Shown: piece by piece, positions 46,401-57,145 of the stretch
Numbering within the stretch: position 1 is the stretch's first letter
Layout: each line of letters starts with the position of its first letter
NCBI GenBank assembly: GCA_033060915.1
Contig: CM065378.1
Location: 12,367,501 to 12,431,500 of the forward strand
DNA length: 64,000 nt
DNA from: Euryodendron excelsum
Taxonomy: Eukaryota > Streptophyta > Magnoliopsida > Ericales > Pentaphylacaceae
Reading direction: 5' to 3'
Notes under the pieces: model-generated
What the model was told of the DNA's origin: nothing
The model's input: the letters and a program-made list of their open reading frames with translations, nothing else
The model's database searches: none
Translations under genes and position numbers: made by a program

Positions 46401-47012
46401 TACAGTTCTGCACAAACACAAAGACATTGGAAAGGAGTGAAACATATACTGCGTTACCTACGAGGGATAACTGATATGGGATTATTTTATTCCAAGGAGT
46501 CACAACCTGAATTGATTGGCTATGCAAACGCTGTCTACCTTTCTGATCCTCATAAAGCTAGATCTCAAACTGGGTATGTGTTTACTTATGGTAACACTGC
46601 TATATCCTGGCGACCAGTGAAGCAAACATTAACTGCAACTTCTTCAAATCATTCTGAGATAATTGCAATTCATGAAGCAAGCCGAGAGTGTATCTGGCTA
46701 AGATCCATGATTCAACATATTCAAGAAAGTTGCGGATTATCTACAATCAAAGATACATCGACGATATTATACGAGGATAATGCAGCTTGTATTGCACAGA
46801 TTAAGGGAGGCTACATTAAAGGTGACAGAACGAAGCATATTTCTCCAAAGTTCTTCCATACACATGAGCTCAAAAAAAGTGGTGATCTTGATGTTCAGCA
46901 AATACGATCTAGTGATAATTTGGCCGACTTATTTACTAAGGCATTACCAACTGCAACATTTGAAAAGCTTGTGCATGGTATTGGTATGCGCCGTCTCAGA
47001 CATCTTTCATGA
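43440..47012 (+). CDS. pol polyprotein of the copia element (PR-IN-RT-RH)
   Basis: A single 1190-codon frame. Protease active site D26 (LVDSGTTHTIL). GAG-pre-integrase finger begins WHDRLGH (166-171), but its CxxC is GAAC (G202, C205), so one zinc ligand is lost. Integrase acidic triad D233, D296, E332 is present with the D-35-E spacing. Reverse transcriptase has Y858-VDD. RNase H begins GYANAV with N1030 where the family has a catalytic Asp. The tail with KHISPKFF and DLFTKALP is typical of the family. Length is in the usual range. The open frame suggests recent activity, but the two active-site changes and the broken gag make it unlikely to be autonomous now. Confidence 0.92.
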   Translation: MLYRYMDHINTLNISKMNDEAICLVDSGTTHTILHEKKYFSHLTLLEANVKTISGTTKLIKGSGRANIILPRGTKLCIDDALYSTKSTRNLISFKDIRRNGYHIETTNADNVEQLYIIAYISGKKYISKKLAALSSGLYYTSIRAEESPVVMHQKCLDPKNFILWHDRLGHPGSTMMRRIIDNSHGHPLKNLKILLSHDYTGAACSQGKLIVKPSPSKVILESPLFLQKIHGDICGPIHPPCGPFRYFMILIDASTRWSHVCLLSTRNIAFARLLTQIIRLRAQFSDYPIKSIRLDNAEEFTSQTFDDYCMSIGIDVEHPVAHTHTQNGLAEAFIKRLQLIARPLLMKTKLPVSAWGHAILHAASLVRVRPTAYHQYSPLQLVIGQQPNISHLRVFGCAVYVPISPPQRTKMGPQRRLGIYVGFDSPFIIRYLEPLTGDVFKARFADCHFDESVFPPLGGERTQLEKQREISWNIATMSHLDPRTSQCESEIHRIIHLQTIANQLPDAFTDTKNVTKSHIPAANTPARINVPVGQSISTAANESKIRLKRGRPVDAKDTVPRKRKTQETMHKQVGASEESTISKLPEEENPEEEFPEEKPPEEISPVSDMVPENNEISISYMNTGESWKRNKIVVDNIFSFKVALGITKSNKETEPQTVDECRRRIDWPKWKEAIEAELHSLAQRKVFGPVVHTPEDVKPVGCKWVFVRKRNEKNEIVRYKARLIAQGLSQRPGIDYDETYSPVMDAITLRFLISLSVSEGLDMRLMDVVTAYLYGELDNDIYMKIPEGFKMPETHISSRSLYSIKLQRLLYGLKQSGRMWYNRLSEYLLQNGYVNNTICPCIFIKKSESGFAIIAVYVDDLTLVGTSEELTTSACDLKKEFEMKDLGKTKYCLGLQIEHLSNGILVHQSTYTEKVLTRFYMDKAHPLSSPMVVRSLDVHKDIFCSQDDGEELLGPEVPYLSVIGALMYLANCTRPDIAFAVNLLARYSSAQTQRHWKGVKHILRYLRGITDMGLFYSKESQPELIGYANAVYLSDPHKARSQTGYVFTYGNTAISWRPVKQTLTATSSNHSEIIAIHEASRECIWLRSMIQHIQESCGLSTIKDTSTILYEDNAACIAQIKGGYIKGDRTKHISPKFFHTHELKKSGDLDVQQIRSSDNLADLFTKALPTATFEKLVHGIGMRRLRHLS

Positions 47013-47153
47013 AGCAGATAATTTTCTTATTTTTCAAGGGGAGTTAAGTACTGTACTCTTTTTCCTTCGCTATGGTTTTTTCCCACTGGGTTTTTCCTAG
47101 CAAGGTTTTAATGAGGCAGTTTTAACATACCCAATAGGTCATCTCAGGGGGAG

Positions 47154-47529
47154 TGTGACGTATGGGATGACGGCGGCTATAAGCCGCCATCCCTTCCGCA
47201 GTCCTCTCCCCCCTTATTCTCTCTCTCCTTCTTGTATCTATAAATAGAGAGGCTTAGAGAGCCTCTCAGCAGAGAGAAAAGAGAGGAAAAATAGAAGAGA
47301 GAAATCAAAGAGAGGAAGAAGAGAGAGGAAAGAGAAGAAAGAGCTGTCTAGGTGAGTTGTAAATATTATGTTGTATTATTATTAGCAATAATATTTTTAG
47401 TGGTCCAGAAGATCAACCCTAAATATTCTTGAAGAATAACTATGATAAATATTTGATAATTTTTGAAAAACTATTCACGATACATATTTTATGTTCATTT
47501 ATTTTTCTACCTTATTTACTTATATAACA
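47154..47529 (+). repeat. 3' LTR of the copia element
   Basis: 376 bp, the same ends as the 5' LTR; about 16 differences by eye (about 96% identity). Its TATA box at 47239-47246 points toward the gene starting at 47805. Confidence 0.93.
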
Positions 47530-47804
47530 GATACCAAATACTGATACGAAAAGAGGGATTTATGTAGATTTACGAATGTACATAAAACGATCGTACAACT
47601 GTAAGTATCTTCGTCCCCATCGATTACTACCTCCACCCAACAAAGTTGGACTGACCGAAAAGTCAAAAACTGCAATATCAATGATCAATCTGATCTTAAT
47701 TAAGATCAAACACAGAGGACCTCCTAAACTCTCCTCCTGCTCCATCGACCCTGAATCCTCTCTCCCAAATCCCATTATATACAATATATGTTTATATATT
47801 GACG

Positions 47805-50800
47805 ATGATGATGTTATCTCGTAGCATGCGGTTGCTGAGGTTAGTTTTCTTTCTGGGGTTAGGGTTTTGTTTGAATTTTGGGGAATCTTTGAAGGTGCCC
47901 TTCAGGGTCAAGGACATCTTTCCAGTTCTCCCTCGGCAGATTTCGTTGCCTGTACTCAACGATCTCCACAGCGCCGTTGACTTGTTGCCATCATTCATTG
48001 GATCCGTCACCCCTAGCAATGGGTCAATTCAGTGGAAAGGCGCTTGCTTTTTCGGTAATGAAGCTCGGCTCGAGTTCACCGGCGGCGATGATCGGGGTTT
48101 GGGAGGCGGCGTTCTATACCTCAAGGTTAGCTTTCTATCACTTTTATACGTGTATTTGCTTTGATTTGAATTATCGCTCAGAATTGTTGAAGTAGACAAG
48201 GTGTTATGGGTAACTGACTATTACACTTAGATTTTAATTTTCATGGAGAATTGTTGAAGTAAACCAGCTGTTATGGGTAGGACTTTATATATATAAGCAG
48301 TGATTAGTATGAAGCGAATTGGTATTGTGTTTGCAATAGCTCCATGACAGAACCATGCACTGAATTAGACTATTCTATCATTTTAAGCGGCAAATAGGAA
48401 CAATATATATGGTTAAGGCAATGCATATTGGGTTTGAATTAGTTACCTAAAAAAAAATTTGGGTTTGAATTGCTGAAGTATATATGATGGTCATAGAACA
48501 GCTAGTTTTGATGTTCACTTTGGTGAATATAATTAGTGATTAATGTGAACACTTGTGGAATTCTTTCGGTGATAGTTCCATAACAAAAGCCATGCACTGA
48601 ATGAGACTTCTCTAAAGGTGTAAATTTCATCCATACTGGTTATTATTAGGCAATGCAATGTTCCTTTACCCATCTGCCTCTTTGGAAATATTCTGCATCT
48701 CAACTAAAAGAAACCGGGGAAGGAACAGGTGAAAATTTATGTTAATTTTGTAAAGTTTGCATACCTGTTCCCTTAAATGGCAGTGTAACCTGTTGATTTG
48801 AGGTTATATTGTGCATATGCCAAGTGGAAATTCAAATGCAAAGCGGAACTATTAAGGGCCTGCTTGAATGTCCCTTGGAATTAATTTGCCCCATTCACCA
48901 ATTGCATATTTGCATTACATTTCAAATGGATATGTTGAATGGTGCCTATGGAAGCATTTGAATACCTTTTATTACCTATTAATTATATCAACATTTATCT
49001 TGAGTACTTCATAAAAAAAAAATATGGGTGCGGATGCTATTAGTCAAAGTGGTAAGAAACTATGGAAGAGAGTACACATGGGGAGAGACTTTTCAGGGAA
49101 TACATCAAGGTCAAAGTCTTTGGCAGAATGACCTGAATTCTTTCAAGCAGGTCCAACTTTCATCAACTAGAACACTGTCTTGAATGGATAATGTTCTAGT
49201 TTTCATAACATTGGTGGATGGGTAGTTTTGTCAATTAATATCCTTCTCTGGAATAAGTTTTACATCTTTCCACATTCATGTACTTGATTTAAGTTATTTA
49301 TCATCATGGGCTGTGTTCGCGTTAATGGGTCCTTGATACTTACAAAGTTATACTTGCCACTCATGTTGCTATTTTCGGAAATAAGCTCATAATGGAACAG
49401 ATTATCGTTAGTAACTAATAATGGATGAGTGATTCTTTTTAATATGCAAATGTGCTGCTTGCAATTGGTGGCAGAAGAGGTTCTAGAAAGGAGAAATTGT
49501 GGCAGGTGGTTGGCTTCATACTTTGTCTCTGTGTTTCTTCCTTCGGTAGCATTTAAATATGCATACAAACACATATTAGACAAGAAAACATATTGGATCT
49601 AAACAACACATTGACATTAGATCTGGACATTTGAATGTTCAATCTTCTACTTGGGTATGATATGACTTTTGAATCTTGAAATTTAAGATGATTGGAGCAA
49701 GTCGTGGTGCTGAACTTAAATAGGAGCAAGTCGTGGTGCTAATCGATGGAGCAAGTCCTGCTGCTGAACTTAAATAGGTCTAATTAAGCACTGTGGCAAA
49801 AGATCTGGCCATTATCTGGGTGTGTTTTGCTTTAACAAGCCTTCACAGGCTTCGAAAAGTACATACAAATGTAGATGAAACTCTTTTGGAAGGCAGGAAC
49901 AAATTTTCTTCTTTTGCTTGGAAAAACAACCATGTCCATATATCTGGCCTAACCATCTTGAAATTAAAGTAAGATCTTATAATATCATATATGTTAATGG
50001 TGAGGCTATATCCATAGGCAATTGGCTGGATCCATGGCCACCTCACTCACCGATCATGTCATGTGTGTGGAGGCTGTGGGTGCAGCCAATATGGATGAGG
50101 AAATAGCATTTCTCTTTCTCTGTGCAAATTATTTTGAGAGATATGTTTTGGACATGCATGAGTTTCAATTTCAAGTATATGCCTAATTTTCTTGCTTGTC
50201 ATGCTACTGTTTCAATGTTACTTTTCTTAACTTTCTTTCTCTTTCGACAGACTTCTGCAGCTCACAGCTGGACCTGTATGGATCTGTATGTTTTTGCAAC
50301 ACCCTACAGGATTACATGGGATTATTACTTCTCTGCCCGAGAGCATACTTTGGAATTTGAATCTTGGGAGGAACCAGCAGAGCTGGAATATGTAAATGCT
50401 TGTATTCATCCTTTTGTTTGTTTAATTCTTCTGTAGAACCTGTCATATAGGTTGACTTTCTGACTGACCATTGAGCAGGTAAAGCAGCATGGAATCTCTG
50501 TATTTCTTATGCCGTCTGGAATGCTGGGGACCTTACTTTCCTTAGTAGACGTCCTGCCCCTGTTTTCTAACACTGGTTGGGGTCAGAGTGCTAACATAGA
50601 TTTTTTGAAGAAGCACATGGGCGCATCATTTCAAAAACGTTCCCGGCCTTGGCGTGCAACTATCAATCCAGAGGATGTGCATTCTGGTGATTTTTTAGCA
50701 GTATCAAAGATCAAAGGTAGGTGGGGTGGATTTGAAACACTAGAGAAGTGGGTAACGGGTGCATTTGCTGGTCATACTGCAGTTTGTTTGAAGGATGAAT

Positions 50801-53800
50801 TTGGTAATCTTTGGGTTGGTGAATCAGGACATGAGAATGAAAAGGTAAGCAGGGCACTGTTTCAAAATTATGAACTAGGAGAAGTACATGCATTCACGAT
50901 ATTATCCCCCTTCCCTCCTCCCCAAACATGGAAACAGTTTATGGTTTAGGTGGGCTGTGTAAGATTCTTGTACTTATTGGCTTTGGAAATTTCATATACC
51001 TAAGACGCTGGAACTGGCAAGGGAAGAATTCTGGTTGTTCAAAACAAGAAACTGAAAACTATACAACTGTAGTGCTTTTACGAGAATGAGAGAAAAGAGT
51101 GGGGCAAGTTGCATAATCATATTGCTTGATTTGGAAGCATTTAAGTTTTACTTAGTTCAAGATGTGTGAGGAGCAGTCAGTTGGAATATAAATTTGAATA
51201 GATAGGTAGGTTCTCAAAATATGGTTTCTCTGGAAGGAACTTTTCTTTTTTGTTTTATGGATGTGGAAATTATTGAACAATTCTTGGATTGAAAGTTTAT
51301 ATGGAATTTTTTTTTTTTTTTTGGGTTGCATTTTGCCTGTATATTTAGCAGCCTGAATATCATATTGTCTTTATACCTTATTTGTGTGAACATGTTCATA
51401 GATTGTGGTTTTCATATTGGGTCTTGGTTGTGTTTCAGGGTGAAGAAATTATTGTAGTAATTCCATGGGATGAATGGTGGGAATTGGCTCTTAAGGATAG
51501 TTCAAATCCACAAATAGCGTTATTGCCCTTACATCCAGAAGTGCGTGCTAAATTTAATTCTACCGCAGCATGGGAATATGCTCGGAGCATGTCAGGGAAG
51601 CCATATGGTTATCACAACATGATATTTAGCTGGATTGACACCATTGCTGACAACTATCCACCACCTCTTGATGCTCACTTGGTATGCATGTTTATTATTT
51701 TGGTGTTATTCTAATATATTGTGTTAAACTTGGCTTTCTATGATGCACATGCCATGCTGCTAAATTACTGTGCATTTCTGACTATTCTAGTAGGTCTTCT
51801 GGCTTAAAAACTTCTGGTTTAATTTGATATATTGGTGCCATGGTTCCATTATGGTGACTGCTTTGGGATTATAATGGTTTCATTACATAGGAAACATGCG
51901 GATATTGTGTTGCAAGTGCACATGCATATAAATATAAATGTAAGCAATGGTCTTTATAGTTTCTGATTATTTGATTGAAAATCTATTGTTGCAGTAATAA
52001 CAAATGGATAAACAGCCTAGCATGACTTGGAATAATTGTAGTTTGCAAGAATTAATATTTCTAGGGGTCTCTTTCCCGTACCATTTTTTCCAGGAAAGAA
52101 TGGTTTTTTTTTTTTTTTTGTGTTTTAACAGTCTTCATTGTTTCATTTTTTTGATGGGAAAAAAATACTATGTACTTTTACGTCATCATTCATTTACATG
52201 TGAATATAAGATAGGATCTAGAGAACTTTTCTACATCTCTAACTAGTAGACTGTTTACAGGTCATTTCTGTCATGTCTATGTGGACTAGAGTGCAGCCAG
52301 CATATGCTGCAAATATGTGGAATGAAGCTCTAAATAAGCGGCTTGGAACCGAGGTACTTTTCCTAAACATATAAACATGATTAAACATATAAGCAGGATT
52401 GTGTAATGCCCAAAATAAGACTCAAATTAACCCTAAACAGGATTGTCTAATTGCCGAAGGGTGAACCATGTGAAATTCTAAATTTTCCTTTTTTATTCTT
52501 TACGTGCTCTTGATTGGCATCAATCCTAGAGTTTGTTGGTTAATGGGAACGTTACCACCTAAGAAGCATGATTTCAATAGAGACCATATCTTGACAGTGA
52601 TGTTGATGAAAATAAGAAATAGTAGGAAAATTTTCTTTCTCTGCAATCAATTGTAATACGAAAGCTCTTCTGTCATGATGCCTGTCGATCCGTTGATGAG
52701 TTGATCTTTTGACAGACATTTAATGTCAGCTTAGCTCTAATCCTTCATGAAAACTAACATCAAGAGAAACAAGTGGTGGTGGTTGCATTCTAATCTCCTT
52801 CAACTTTTTGTCCCTTAAAAATTGTTTGATAAGCTTTTTTTTTCTTTCCCTTTTCCTATTTCTTTCGCAATACACTAACCCTTTCATCTCCCAGTGATTT
52901 GATGTAGATGAACAACTGTTTATTGTTGTATTGGTAAATTATTTCCATCTTCTATTTGGACCTCTCACTGACCCTTGGGATAAGCAGTTTAAATTTCAAT
53001 GGGTAATTTATCACACAGATGGGACTTCTATAGACTGAAGGTTGGGATAGACTTGAAAATTTTGTGTGTTGTATTTAACTATGCATATTGGCGTTAGGAA
53101 GGAGGAAATGACAGCTTGACACTCGGTTTGAGACTCCGAACGCAATGTTGCATCCTGCTTTTTATGTTTCTTCTAGAAGCAGGTAAGGGAAACACTCCCA
53201 ATTAGGTTTGATGCAAAAGTTTTGATAGGGACAAACTGTGATCACTACTCATGATCTCAACCAAATGGCACAGAGCCTGGCATTTGGAAGAGAAGGTGCT
53301 GATGAGAACTGGAACGAGTGAAAATAAGGACAAAGAAAAAAAGAGATTAAATTCTGGTTGCATGCTAATCTGACCTGTAATATACAGTAAACAGTATTCT
53401 GATACTGACAGTTTGTTTAGTTCATCACTTTGAAATACTATGTTGCTAATTGTTTATTTTTGTTTTGTGTTTTTGGTTATGCTCGAGTGCCAAAACCAAG
53501 TTGGTGATGGTCAACCTATATTCTGACCTACATGTTGTACAGCTCAGGAAGGCAAACTAAAGCATTATTAGCTGTTGTAGTTGTTGGGTCAATACTAAGC
53601 TTTTTAATTTCTAATACATTTTATTCAGGTGCTTTAATAATGGGGTAAATACACTTTACCCCCTTAGGGTATAGCCCAAAAACACATAACCTCCTGTCTT
53701 TTAAAAGTGAACACTTAACCCCTATGCTATGAAGTAAAGTGCATCTGTTCACTTTTACATCCAATTTCACGGTACATGAGTTTTATGCGCGATAATTTAA

Positions 53801-54904
53801 TTTTTTTATTATGAAATTAATTTTTAATTATTTTAAAATTACAATTATACCCTCAGAATATATTTTTTTTTTCTCCTTTTGTTCCTCAACCGAACCAGCC
53901 CTGCTACCCTATATTCTTCTTTTCTCCATTGTTGAACTAGTCACAACTTCTCCATTTCACTTCTTCTTCCCATTTCATTGCATTTCTTTGACCCTCCCAA
54001 AAACCAATTGCAAACCCTACACCACCACCCCATAAGCTTGCATCCACTCTACAACAAAATCTCTCCTCCCCCGCCATGGGATCGCCTAGATAGGAATCCT
54101 TTCCTCTCCGAAGCTGAGCAATTGGGAGATCTGCAAAATCGTCAATGAAATCTTGCTTTGTTTCCACTTTCCCCCCCCATTGCAATAATTTCCATTACAT
54201 CACCACCCCCGCAACTAAGCCATGGCAAAAAAAGAAATTTTGTATTTAAACCAGATTTAATAGCTACACAAGGGGATTTGTCTTTTGAAATTATATGTTT
54301 GTTAACTGTTCCAGCTCCTGTGATGGATGCCAATGGCACCCTATTTTTTTATTTTTATTTTTGATCTTTTTGTCTTTATTTCTCCTCTTAGGATTTGGAC
54401 TTGTATGGAATTCTAGCTGAGACCGAAAGGCGTGGTATAACCTTTGACCAATTACTTACAATCCCAGAACAAGATGATTGGGTCTACAGTGATGGGAAAT
54501 CAACAACATGCGTGGCCTTTATTCTGGAAATGTATAAAGAGGCGGGAATCTTTGGTCCTATTTCCAACTCTATTCAAGTAACTGAGTTTACCGTAAGTAT
54601 CTAAGACCATATATGAAGAATTGTTTCTCTAGACAGACCTTTTCCTGTCATCATGATCACCATACATAACATCATCTAATACTGTTCACAGATTCGGGAT
54701 GCATATATGCTGAAGATTTTTGAGAATAACCAAACACGCCTACCTAGTTGGTGCAACAATGAGGATGATCAGCTCCCATTCTGCCAGATTCTCGGTGAGT
54801 ATCAAATGGAATTGCCGCAGTATAACACCTTAGAGCCATATGCCAACATGAACGAGAATTGCCCCTCCTTACCACCAACTTATGAGAGGCCTACACGTTG
54901 TTAA
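47805..54904 (+). CDS. Putative secreted permuted NlpC/P60 (papain-like) hydrolase, function unknown
   Basis: Seven exons, all phase 0 and GT-AG: 47805-48125, 50251-50391, 50479-50844, 51439-51681, 52261-52353, 54392-54592, 54692-54904; 525 aa. The N terminus is a signal peptide or anchor (LLRLVFFLGLGFCLNFGES). A conserved plant family without assigned function, as far as I recall. Two motifs suggest a circularly permuted papain-like fold: PEDVHSGDFLAVSK followed by AGHTAVCL (His253), and much later GKSTTCVAFILEMYKEAGIF (Cys428), where the Cys opens a helix as in YiiX/LRAT-like permuted NlpC/P60 enzymes, His before Cys. The region between has WDEWWELA and KPYGYHNMIFSW. The assignment is my inference. 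Alternative in-frame starts are 47808, 47811 and 47826. Intron 5 (2 kb) carries a MITE-like insertion. Confidence 0.88.
48126..50250. other. Intron 1 of the hydrolase gene
   Basis: About 2.1 kb, non-coding. A short direct repeat (GGAGCAAGTCGTGGTGCT and its variant) occurs at about 49694-49770. No element with clear ends. Confidence 0.55.
53642..53800. repeat. MITE-like half element in intron 5 of the hydrolase gene
   Basis: Begins GGGGTAAATACACTTTACCC and passes through TTTTAAAAGTGAACACTTAACCCC, sharing start and TTAAAAGTGAACAC-type words with the foldback elements at 8668 and 40734. A matching right arm was not found; downstream CT-rich sequence to about 54190 may belong to the same insertion. 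Confidence 0.35.
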
Positions 54905-55881
54905 ATCCAAACTCATGCTACATGTTTGTGCTCTAAAGTTCTCAAAAGAGCTTTTAGCTGCTGCCATAGCTTGTATTGCATCATTTGCTAGGGTGCAAGG
55001 ACAATCTTAGTATGATTATTGGAGATGTGTTAGTAGTGCATTCTCTTCTTCGAATTCCACGGGAAATATAAGTGTTTGTACATAATAGTTATTTCAGTAA
55101 GGACATCTTTGTTGAAATGTCCTTATTCAATAAGGACATCCCTATTTACTTATCAGGAATAAATACATTCATAAAACAATCATCAATGTTTGATATTTAT
55201 TTGGTTGTTGCATGTTATAGGCAAGTAAACTTGAATTAGCAACCATGGGGGGAAGTCTTAGTCCCTTTGTTATGCTCATTGATGGAGCCTGAGCACTGAC
55301 TGTGAATAGAATCAGTAGATAAATGCCCAATGCCTTTTTGCCTGAAACTGGCAAATCATATAGTTGTATGGTTGCCGGAGGATCGTTTCCCATGGACTGG
55401 GAACTGCATTCGTCAATGCTCCAGAATGTTGCTGAGATTGATCAATAAATCACCTTCGTAAATGGGAAAGAATCTTTTCACTTCTTTAGACGAAAAGTCA
55501 CAAAAAGGAATTAGTTTTCCCTCCTAGTGTTTAGAACACATTCATGCAAGGTTCGCAGTGATGTCATTCCGTTTTTATGGCCGAATTACAATGGTAGAAA
55601 TAGTATTCTTTTTTGGCTTGTCATACTTATTCTTTGATCTTCGTCATGAATGATTCGCCTGCTTTTTTTAAATATCGGGAAACTTTTTCAAATCTGTCAG
55701 TCTTAATCGCTGTAAACGATATGCAACAAGAGAATGTTTCCTAGGAAACCAACAGATGGAAGCTGTGTTTTTCAACATTATTGCACTAAAAATTGCATAG
55801 TATTTATGTAGAAACGATACTGTGACAGAACATAGAGTGCCTCACTGCAGAGAAAAACCTATAACCAATACTCACAATTGG
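54905..55881. other. Convergent intergenic region
   Basis: 3' UTRs of the hydrolase gene (+) and the aldo-keto reductase (-) face each other here. No coding sequence. Confidence 0.55.
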
Positions 55882-57145
55882 TCAAAGCTCTCCATCCCAA
55901 AGCTCCTCAATTGTCTTGGAAGGCCCATTGGCTGAGGTGTAATCCTTGCCAAGACATGCTCTGCTTTGTGGGATTTCACCAATCTTCTGAGACTCCTCGT
56001 AGCTCAATGTCCAGTTGAATATCTCCAGGTTCTGTTTCATCCTTTCTTTGTTGAAACTCTTCACCAACACTCCAATCCCTTGCTCATATGCCCATCTCAG
56101 GCAAACCTGCATTGATACTAACCAATAAGCCTTTCCTTCTTTCTAGGCTCGTAATTTCAGTTAAACCATAAATTAACACCTCTTTTCAAATTTGAAATTT
56201 TTGAGTAAATTAAAATCACCTGAGCGACAGTCTTGCCTCTGGCCTTTGCAATTTCCTTTAGCACCTCAGATTCCATAACCCTGTTGGTGCCGTAAAAGGT
56301 TCCTACAGCTCCTAAAGCAGCATAAGCGACTACAAGAATTCCATTGGCATTACAGAACTCTATCAGCTTCTTCTGTTGCCAAACCGGGTTTACTTCCACC
56401 TTCAAAGTTCAACAGCTTCACTACCATTTCCTCAATTTCAAAATAGAGAGAGAAACAGAGAGAGAGGAGAGAGAGAGACTGACTTGATTGACAGCCGGGG
56501 GAATCGTTGCAGTGGCAAGAACATCGGCAAGCTTCTTGCAAGAGAAATTGCTTACTCCAATGGCCTTTGTGAGGCCAAGTCTCTGGCACTCTTCCATTTC
56601 AGCCCACACAGACTTATAGTCCATGGGAATAAAGTCTTCTTTCTTTATGGGGTATTCATATATTCCTGGCTTCGAACTCACAGGCCAGTGTATGAGATAT
56701 AGATCAAGGTATTCCAACTTCAGATTTCTGCACAAGAACAATAATCAAGAAGGAAATTATGTAGCTTTTGTGATAAAAATGCAAATATGGGTGGTGAAGC
56801 TGATTACTTTAGAGTCTTTTGAAGAGCAGGGAGAACAAGTCCGGCGTGAGCATCGCTGCACCATGGCTTGGAGGTGATGAAGAGCTCTTCTCTAGATTTG
56901 ATTAATTCGAGATTAAGAGCTTCGGCTATAGCTTCACCAAGAGGCTGCTCTGTGAAGTAAAGAGCAGCTGTATCGAAATGTCTATAGCCTAGCTGAATCG
57001 CATGGAGGACCGCCTGTTTAGCAGTTTCTGATCCGGCAGGGGGGTCAGACGCCGTTCCCATGCCCAAAACTGGCATTCCCCTGCCGCCGGAGCTCAGGGG
57101 AGCTTCTGGGATTCCGAGCAAAGACATACCTGAATTTCCATCCAT
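55882..57145 (-). CDS. NADPH-dependent aldo-keto reductase (AKR4B, COR/chalcone reductase-like)
   Basis: Four exons: 56808-57145, 56484-56727, 56220-56399, 55882-56106; 328 aa, normal for the family. A cytosolic (alpha/beta)8 reductase that reduces carbonyls with NADPH. The catalytic tetrad is complete: D58 and Y63 ([19 protein letters not shown]), K93 (LFITSKPWC) and H126 (DLYLIHWPV). NADPH-binding parts are visible in exon 4 ([18 protein letters not shown]), and the C terminus ends EELWDGEL. Closest in my judgement to the group containing codeinone reductase, methylecgonone reductase, 6'-deoxychalcone synthase and D-galacturonate reductase; these differ in substrate and sequence alone does not tell which. 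KPW replaces the usual KLW, and YAALGA the usual YSPLGA. A decayed relative lies at 60135-61839. Confidence 0.92.

Larger units (their letters stand above)
41435..47529 (+). mobile_element. Complete Ty1/copia retrotransposon
   Basis: 6095 bp with two 376-bp LTRs and a 5-bp target duplication GATAC at 41430-41434 and 47530-47534. The order protease, integrase, reverse transcriptase, RNase H within pol is the copia order. A polypurine stretch CAGGGGGAG precedes the 3' LTR. Internal DNA begins CGTTATCAGCACGA directly after the 5' LTR, where a primer binding site is expected; I could not match it to a particular tRNA. gag is broken, pol is a single long frame. Same strand as both neighbouring genes, with the 3' LTR ending about 275 bp before the ATG of the gene at 47805. 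Confidence 0.95.
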
